DNA from: Phoronis australis
Lineage: Eukaryota; Phoronida; Phoronidae
Assembly: GCA_002633005.1 (NCBI GenBank)
Contig: NMRA01000157.1
Location: 468,988 to 528,987 of the forward strand
Reading direction: 5' to 3'
DNA: 60,000 bases
Every line of letters starts with the position of its first letter. Within the stretch, counting starts at the first letter, position 1. Positions 25,401 through 34,400 of this stretch are shown here, piece by piece. The notes beneath the pieces are model-generated. The model did not search any database and had not been told where the DNA came from. It saw nothing but the letters and a program-made list of their open reading frames with translations. The translations under genes were made by a program, and so were the position numbers.

Positions 25401-28400
25401 GTCTCACAAAAATTAGGAATAAATATTGATTTTCTCAAATTACTATAAAAAAGTGATCTCAACTTGAAATTTACTATCGATTTCTGGCGTTGGGAGAAAC
25501 TCACAATGCCAATGACATGTAAAAAGTGGCCCACGTGTGTGAAACCAACTAATTAAGTCTCATCTTGAACTATAACGAGCTGACAATTTATTCCAAGCTC
25601 AGAATTTAAGTCAATATCTGTGAAAGTATTAGTTAGAACTAAGCTTTAACGTTGAGCTATGCAGAAATGTTCAGATTACGGACTAAGAAGTAAAGCGCAA
25701 AATAAACAAACCAAATGACATGACTAGAACAGAAAGCACTACTGCTGGTAATTCTTCACTTAATTTTGCACAAAAGTACCGTATTCGCCGTAATAACCGC
25801 CCATGCCCCTATAAGCGCCCCCCACGCGTTTTCAGACTTTGCTGAAATAAGCGCCCAGTCCATGAACGTGTACATGCGAACAATGACGTACCTACAGTCC
25901 TAAAACTCGGCTACAGTAACGTCTTCAATTTATCAAAAAAAAATTGCACGGGTCTTCTAGACCACCAGCGGCACTGCTACGTTTGTATTTAGCCGTGACA
26001 AAGTAACGCAGCGCTTCAAAAAGAAAGCAACAGCGTTGCTACGCTCTCGTGACGACCGTGTCCCATGGTCTGACCTTTCAGTAGACACATCGACTGTCTC
26101 ATGAATAAAAATAACTCGGTGTTAAACGCACGTGGCCAGGAAGCGCGCGCTACATAACCTGTCATCAAAGACATTAGTTGGGAACTATCCATTCATGAAG
26201 CGGGTAGCATAGCATCGATAAGAAATGAATATTGGAACTAATTTCCGACAATTTCTAATACTATCAACATGTTTGCGTTATTTTTGAGATGCATTGTTTG
26301 ATTAACCGTAATTGGTGTTATTAAGCCGAATATCCGATAAAATGACAACTGACACTGAATGCTTACACACCCTTACACCGAAAAATAAATGTCAGATAGT
26401 TACGTACGCATCCAGCTACACGGCGACTAATATCGGCCTTGCCGAGACAAATGTCGAAAGTTTTTAGCACGAGACCGGCAAGTGCTGAATAAAACACGCT
26501 CTGGTTTAGGTCTACTGCTTGTGCAAATTTCTTTAGACACATCTAGCTAGTTAGATTGCGTGGCTCTGACCGAAAGACGGTCTCTGCTTTGGCAAATGAA
26601 CTCTGGTGACACGCACGCGCTCGCTTACTCGCTGACGAACTTCAAAACAAACGTCACGTGACAACAACATGTGTGTTCGTCCAGACATTTTTCTCGCCGT
26701 GTTGCCGATCATACATGTAGATGGCACGATGTTGCACAGATTTATACTTAAACCTGCCGTTAATCCAGACTCCACGGGAACTTAAAAACCTTAGAGACGC
26801 TACTTATAAAATTTAATGAGGATTTCAGGTACTTTATCGAAACCATTTTTATTCAAGCATTGAAGTCGCCATATCGAAGACGGCGATTTCGAAGCAGTCA
26901 GTTGGCGAGTTTTCGCCCTGGGATTTCAGCACAATTTTCTGTAAAATGATCGTAATTTAGCAGCAAAGTTTGATAGCAATGCACCACAGTTTTGTTGAAA
27001 GTCTTTCATAGATTACATGCGTCACAGAGCGTAAATTTGATGAATCTTAGCTTCCGATTTCACCCGTTTCGGAGACCGGGTTTCAACCGCCTTGGGTTAT
27101 AATAAGCGCCCCCCTGAACCGAACTTTTCTAAGCGCCCTGGGCGGTTATTACGGCGAATACGGTAATTCTAATTTTTTTAAAGGCCCATTACTTTGCTGA
27201 AAGTAATAGAAAGGTTAATAATAGACTAGAACTATCTTTATTATAGGTGATAAAATTGGCACTATAAAATTTCTCCAGTGGGTTATATTTTGTGCTAAAT
27301 AGGTAAAGAAATATCTTAGGTCAAGTAGCTTAAGACAATATAAATAGTTACATAGTTGTATGGTATAAAAATGTTTCAGGCTTTGCCAGGTGTTCAAAGA
27401 AAAACAATCCGATTTGGAGGCCATTGCACCAGTTGATAACAATTCTATGTTGACGGAATTGCACAGTCTACTAGAAAAGCTGCTTGGATGTAAGGATCAA
27501 GTTGCAGAGCCACCTAAAGGTGAGTTATAATTGACTTGTTTTTACGTATGTGAATCATGATGAGTGCTATTCAAGCTGCTATAAGTATGTCCTTATTCTT
27601 TACATTACTATGGCATGAGAGTGAAACGGCTGCAGATTTTGTATTCATCAACAAAGTACAAGGTAACAGAACCACTTTCTATAATGACAGAGCCTCCTCT
27701 ACTAATGGTAACAAACATTCATTTTTCCAGACCCAGGTCCTGTTAGGTAACTTTTTACAACTTAAGACCAAAAATGTGTCTTAAGATAAGTTTGAAATTA
27801 GGGCGAATTTAATTAACAAAGATGAAATTTTGGAAAGATTGCGTGAATGCAAAATTTGTTATCGGTCTTTGGGCTTAATTAAAAGTGCAAATTAAATTAA
27901 GTCACTGTTCTCACCACAATTGACTATATTGATTCTGAGTTCACCTCATGTTGTGGATTCAACACACCAAGCAAGGTGGTGTGTGAAATCGAGAATATTC
28001 ATGATCTCTGAAGTCTTGTGTTCATTTACTGTGTTATACAAAACTGCAACAGTTACTGCTGTCTCATTTACCTGTTAGATGAAAAATATCAGTTCAGATG
28101 TGCCAGTAATTCATGCTATATTTGTCTCTAAATTACTGCATTGCTGATTTCCGAATCGGAATCTGGTGATACTCAACACTGTTTGCTGGGGCCTACAGAC
28201 TAGAGCATAGTGAAAAATATCAACGAAGTTTTTGTAATCAGTTTACAGTGATGACACTCTGTCCTAAATTTTTGTCCTGAAGACCAAAAATATTATATTG
28301 ACATAGCTGACATTAATTTTGAGTCATAATCTGCTATGGCATACCCTGCTGGGCAAAAAAGTATTTCAGTTTCCTAATATATATATATCAAGTTATTAAT

Positions 28401-31400
28401 AGATTTGACACGTTTGGTCATATTGAGGAGATCCATTGGTTGCGATTGACTTTTAGACAGTTACAACTACTGCAAAACCTCATTGTGACAGTTTTGTTTT
28501 TTGTGCCACCTTCAATGTCAACCAAGTTCCTTTGTTTGGTCTCCATGAAAAGATGGCTGGCATTGCTTTTTATCTCAATCTGACAATATCGCACTCAAGT
28601 GGCACTCTGTGTACTAAGTGGGAATTTGGGATTCTTCTCTCCTGCTCAATATCTATCAACTCCTTTGATGGTTCTTTATGAAATGTGACGTGTTTACTTT
28701 AAGGAAAGCACGACTGATGCTGATTTTTGGACAAATGTGACTTCAGTGGTACCCCCTAATGGCAAATTGTCATTATTTCTGTCGTAATATCCAGTATCAA
28801 GTTTGTTGATGGGCCCTCCTGAATTTTGATGGATCTTATTGAAATTCGACTTATGTTCCCAATTGGAATGGGTCATTTGATGTTGATGTTTGAATGGACC
28901 AACTACTGTTGAAATATCTGGAAAATGAGTGCTCATAATATTCTCTGAAATTGTGACATTATTTTTACTTCTTGGAAATACATCAATTCTATGTAAATGT
29001 TAGACAACGGTGTTATTTGTTAAAGTGCATGGCTATATCCCGTCTTCCTGCAATCTTGATTGAGATCACTTTCGGCAATGCTCCCCTCTTGTATATTGGC
29101 AATTTCCTCTGAGAAGAGTTTGTTATGCGTGAGGTCAGGCTCACTATGTTGACTTTTCATATCACGACGACGTGTCATTTAATTGAACAAGAGTAATCTC
29201 AGCACTACCAGTCTGCAGTCATTTCACAACCCAGAAACCATTCCTGACATCTGAGTGAAGGAACAATTTTATGTTATAAGATAATTTTAGTCAAACCTTA
29301 TGATGGCCAAAAGTGGGGTTACTGTTGCTTAAAGTAATTCTGCTTAATTGTTGTCTAATTCCATAGATAAGCAATTTGTTAATGACTACAATTTCTAGAA
29401 TTTTCACCAAATTATTGATCAAAACAGTGAGGCATGGTTTCAATTGCAGAATTTTAATTCCGTGTCAAGTGTCGCAGTGTAGTTAATGCAATCGTACCTG
29501 GGACACAACTTGTGGCATTTGAACTTCAGGTCTGTCGACTTCCAATTTTGAAGGTTATCACCGTCAAAGCTCCCATCTCTATGGTTAGGTACCCACTTCT
29601 GATTTTCTGGATTGCTTATTTCAGGGGTTAACAGCGTTATAATCTGTGGAAGTAATTGCTGGTGATTGAATTGCAGTTACGATTGTGTTATTTTCTTGGC
29701 TGTGTGAATTGACGGGTGCTGTTTGCATGAATTTCTCAAATCTTGCTACTTAAAGGTCTTCTGTTAACTCGCCGGAGAGTTGGTGTAGAGTATCTTCACG
29801 ACTTCTTGACGCAGCAGTTTGATGGCAGGTATGCAGTTGATTGTATGACTGGTCAGGCCAAGGCTGAAGGAATGACTGATGCTCGTCAAAATGAAATCAT
29901 TAGAAGATTTCGAAGTAAAGGTAAGCATTCTACCATGTTTGACTAAATCATTATTCCTTCCACTGACATTTCCAAATTTACTCCCATATGCTAACGACTC
30001 TATATCTACAGTCAATTTATATGATCGAGTTCCTTGAAATTACCCATCTGGGGCAGATTTTAGCTCCTGGCAAGCGTAGAAAAACTTGCTTACCATGGAA
30101 ATTCCATCGATGTTTTATTCGACTCTTGCTCATACAGTCCAACATCTAGCTGTGGCCATTAAGTCAATTAAACGTTTGATTAAGCCCCCACCATCAACCT
30201 CAAAGATTTTGTCTTACATGTGCTGCTTTACGTGCCTGATTTTGGAGTTCCCCAGTTGAAGAGCACTGGGCATTAATCCGGATGAGAAAAGAATTAAGTT
30301 CATTGTACGTAAACATTGTGGATTAGAGAGTTACTGAAAAAGTTTGTGACCAAACAGCACCTGGGGCTAGCTTGCTGTTCTGATAAATAAGTGAATTCTG
30401 TTATGCCTCTAACTGTATAGTTTGTAGTTTGTTCTTGGCTCTACAGATGGCATTAATTTGCTCATTGCTACGGATGTAGCACAGGAAGGTCTGGATATCC
30501 CACGATGCAACTTCGTGGTACGTTACAACTTTGTCTCTAGTGAGATTGGGTCCGTGCAATCAAAAGGTCGAGCGAGAGCCAGAGAGAGTGAGTGTTACCT
30601 GATTGTGAGGAGGGGATCCATTGATGAACGACGTGAATACGAAAACATGGCGAAGGAGCATAAAATGCAGGAAGCTTTGTTGGAGATTGACAAGTTGGAC
30701 CCTGAAGTGTTGAAAGAAAAAATCCTAGAAGAGCAGGTACAGCAATATGTGTCACTTTGTCTTTTATGCATGTGAAGTGATTATATGTTGATTGCATTAT
30801 TGTGAAGTTGTAAGTGTATATGTAAATGAGTCTACACTTCGTGCCTGTCGTTTAAATCTTCGTGTCGTTTGCTTGTCTGAACAACTTCTTTTACAATCGG
30901 CTGTATTTGTCAGGATGATATAGTTTCAACTTTAAGCATCAGTGGCACCACTTTCCTATCAAAAACAACCCTGACAAACTGTTCTGTGCTGTGTGACTAA
31001 AACATGGTATTACTTTGTGAGAATAAGTTGAATAGCTGCCACCCAGTTATGAACTTCTTTTTTGTTATTTTTGTGACGGAAGAGTATCAAATGACAGCAA
31101 AGCCATGCAGAACTCAGGATTCAGTTAAGAGTTAGAGGAGCGTTGCGCGTTTCTCATAATTTGTGTTTAAGAATTGTGAAATGAGAATTTTGAAAATTGT
31201 ATTGGGATGAAAGAATTTGTATTTCGTCTGTGTTTCAAAAATAGTGAATCTAACAATTTTTTTAGAAATACTTACAATATTCAAAGTGAATAGCTGTCAC
31301 GTTAGCATCTGCTGGAAGTAGATTCGCCACAATCTGTTTAAATGGTACTTGTTACAAGCTTTCGCATTCCAGGTCTCTTTAAGATTGTACTCTATGCAAA

Positions 31401-34400
31401 TTATTATTTTGTTGGGTCAAGACAGCTTCAATGAGCCTGTCGTGCTTTGTAGCTATGATGAACTGTCATTTATTCATCAGGCTCAAAGATAAACTAGCTC
31501 TAATCTAAATAAAAAAGATGAATTTTAGCCATTTGTGTATTGACAAAAATTGCTGACTTGTTTTCAGAAGGTGCTCATGCAAAAAATTGCTTGGAGTGCC
31601 AGACCAAAAGTCTTCATTAAGCCAAATGGAAATAACATAGAAATTGTTTGCCGCAAGTGCAAAGCGTTTTTATGTTTTGTGAGTGGCATAAGGAAGAAAG
31701 GTGGCGACTATCTATGTATTGACGAGCAATTCACAACAAAGGTACATCAAAGAAACCTCCCTCCTGATAAGCAACAGCATTTTAGACTTGACTCTAATGT
31801 TGGTGAGTATATATAAAGCAGTATAAAGCTGTATAAAGCAGTATAAAGCTGTATAAAGCAGTATAAAGCAGTATAAAGCAGTATAAAGCAGTTAAAGCTA
31901 ATTAGTGTCCTAAGAATTTGCTATGGATGTCTGATTGCGAGCCCAATGTGTTTTGTCCCATTTTTGCATGTGTCTGAGTCAGTTGCTAATGTTCCCATCA
32001 TTGATTTTTTCAAATTTGCACTGAGATGCCTATGCTCGATTCACCCACCACCCACAATTATGCCTGTGATATTTCCTTAATAAGTGCTGCATCTTTGTGG
32101 AAGCTCCTTTCATCTGAATTTCATTTTCCATGAAGCTATAAAACTCACTTTTGCGTAATGAATAATTATTGATGTTGATAGCTCAGTCTTTCCTTTTTGG
32201 ATAAAAAAATACCCGTATTTTTGTACATTTTACGGCACTGTAGACATTAAATGGCTCCTTAGGCTCACATGCGTTTTAATATTATCGTACTTGTTTGCAA
32301 AAACGTTGAAAGGTTTCACATTAGTAGTGTGTGGTCAGTTCATTATGTGCGTGAGCTTTGGAGGTGAAGTTAAAAGATATGGCTCATATATATCTGAGTG
32401 ACATTATTGAACCGCTATTTCATCACTCCATTCTAGACAGCGAGCCCTTCACTGCATTGTCTAAAATCCACCGATGAATGTGAAGTCTAATGTCAATGTA
32501 GCTCCCAAGGCAATAACCTCATCAACCATTTTGGTACACGCTCACCTCTGATTTGTCAAAAAAAAAATTTTTTAAGCACCCGCACTGGGCTTAAAGCCCA
32601 CCCCTGACTTTTGAACTGATCCTATTTAAACGTTGTGGACTGAAACGTGGACAAGCCATTGAAATACGACTGGCATACTTTTGGAGAAAGGGAAACGTGT
32701 GAACAAGATAAGCATAAGAGCAAATATATTGCATACAAAGATTTTGCTGGTCAGGAAAAATTAGTGGATATCTTCAGTTCTGTGAAAAAATGCCATTAAG
32801 GTACATGAATGAATGAACTTAATTGTTATTACTTATTTTAATGAAATGTGTTAAACACTGGTTTAGACAATTTTTATGATCGACGTATGTCCCGAATAAT
32901 ATATAAATGATGCATGTGTCACAAACTCGTTACCAGAGATGAAAAGGAGACCAAAGTAGGCTATATAAGGTCATTTATTATGCCTAATACAGTTGCAAGT
33001 AATTGATAGTGAATAAAAATAAGTAAAATAAAAATGATAATCTCTGGTAAGATGGGTAATGAAAAAAAAACGTCACGAGAGATGTTGTAAGACAGTTCAT
33101 GCCCTTCCAGGCTTGTAATTCATTGTTATCAATTAAACAATGACCACATTGTCTGCATTTCAAAAATGTATCGTGGAAAAACAGAAAGCTCTCTGATCAG
33201 ATTAATCATTAAAAATTCAATTTACTTTATCTCAATCAAAAATGAAACAGTTTTTGGAAAACTTATAGCCTCGTTATAAAATGTTCAATGGAAATCATTA
33301 TAGTATAATGATGAACAAAATGAAGTTGATCTTCTACAAAACTCAGATTACAGAAACAACTTTTCTTCTGGCTCGCCTCATTATTTGTGTATTAGTGAAC
33401 TTCTGTATCCAAAGGAAGAGTGCCAAATCTTACCTGACGAAATAAAAACCTTGTTAGACTCTTGGTAAGCACCAATACATAGTCTTCTTTTTTTAAACCT
33501 TATTACACAAAACTTCTCGGTTTTAATTTTATCCTAATAACCTTCCTTCCAACCTTCCTCAAAAATATTATACAAAATTAAAGTCACAGGCTCTTACATC
33601 ACAAAATGACTTTGAAGGAAATATTAATTCCTGTGACAATTCGATTAAAAGTATACTGAAGTTCTGCTGACCAATTAAGTTTTACTACTGTGACTGAAGT
33701 ATCCCAATCAAAAATATTTTCTCGTGAGGTGCTCAGGGAACCCAAGTTAAAGTCTATTCCAAAGTCTCAACATGTTCACAGAGCTACTAAACCATCTACA
33801 AAGGCATCCTCAATCCCTTGCATGGCAAGAAAAGGCGTGAAACGATGAACCTCTAAAACTATCTCTTGGCATGTTTTTGGAACTTTTGATATTTCACATC
33901 ACTGAGTCCTCAAATGGCTTCCCCATGCATACTCCATAACAAGAAGAATACTGTGATTTCTCCCTTGACAGCTTCTAGTTCCAAGTACCAGAGATAAAAA
34001 AGGCCTATATCAACTTATTGGAGACAAAAGTCAAGTGTTCGAATTATTCGAGATAAAACATCAATAATAACTAATGAATGAGTGATGACAGCGACGGAGT
34101 CCGAGTGGGTGGTTTAGCAATTTTCATCATATTGTCACAAGTAACTGATTATTGTCCTAGACGGTGGATTGACTTCAAAATATAATACTTGTATTCACAC
34201 TCTGGCACTTCATTTTCTTCCTATGTTTGCAAACTTCGAGAACCTGGCTTCAAGACCTGCTTTCAGCAACGATGTCTGCCCGCACTGAGTTTCCGACTGC
34301 GGTGTGTTAGATAAAACAATTGTATTTGAAAAAAATCAGCTAGAGACTGTGACAGTGGGTTTGCCTCCCTGATTCTGAATTTGATTTTGGTGAGAAGTTC

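Noticed and set aside
31803-31895. CRISPR-like or regulatory array
   Set aside because: Units are 10 bp with no spacers in a eukaryotic intron; it is a microsatellite.
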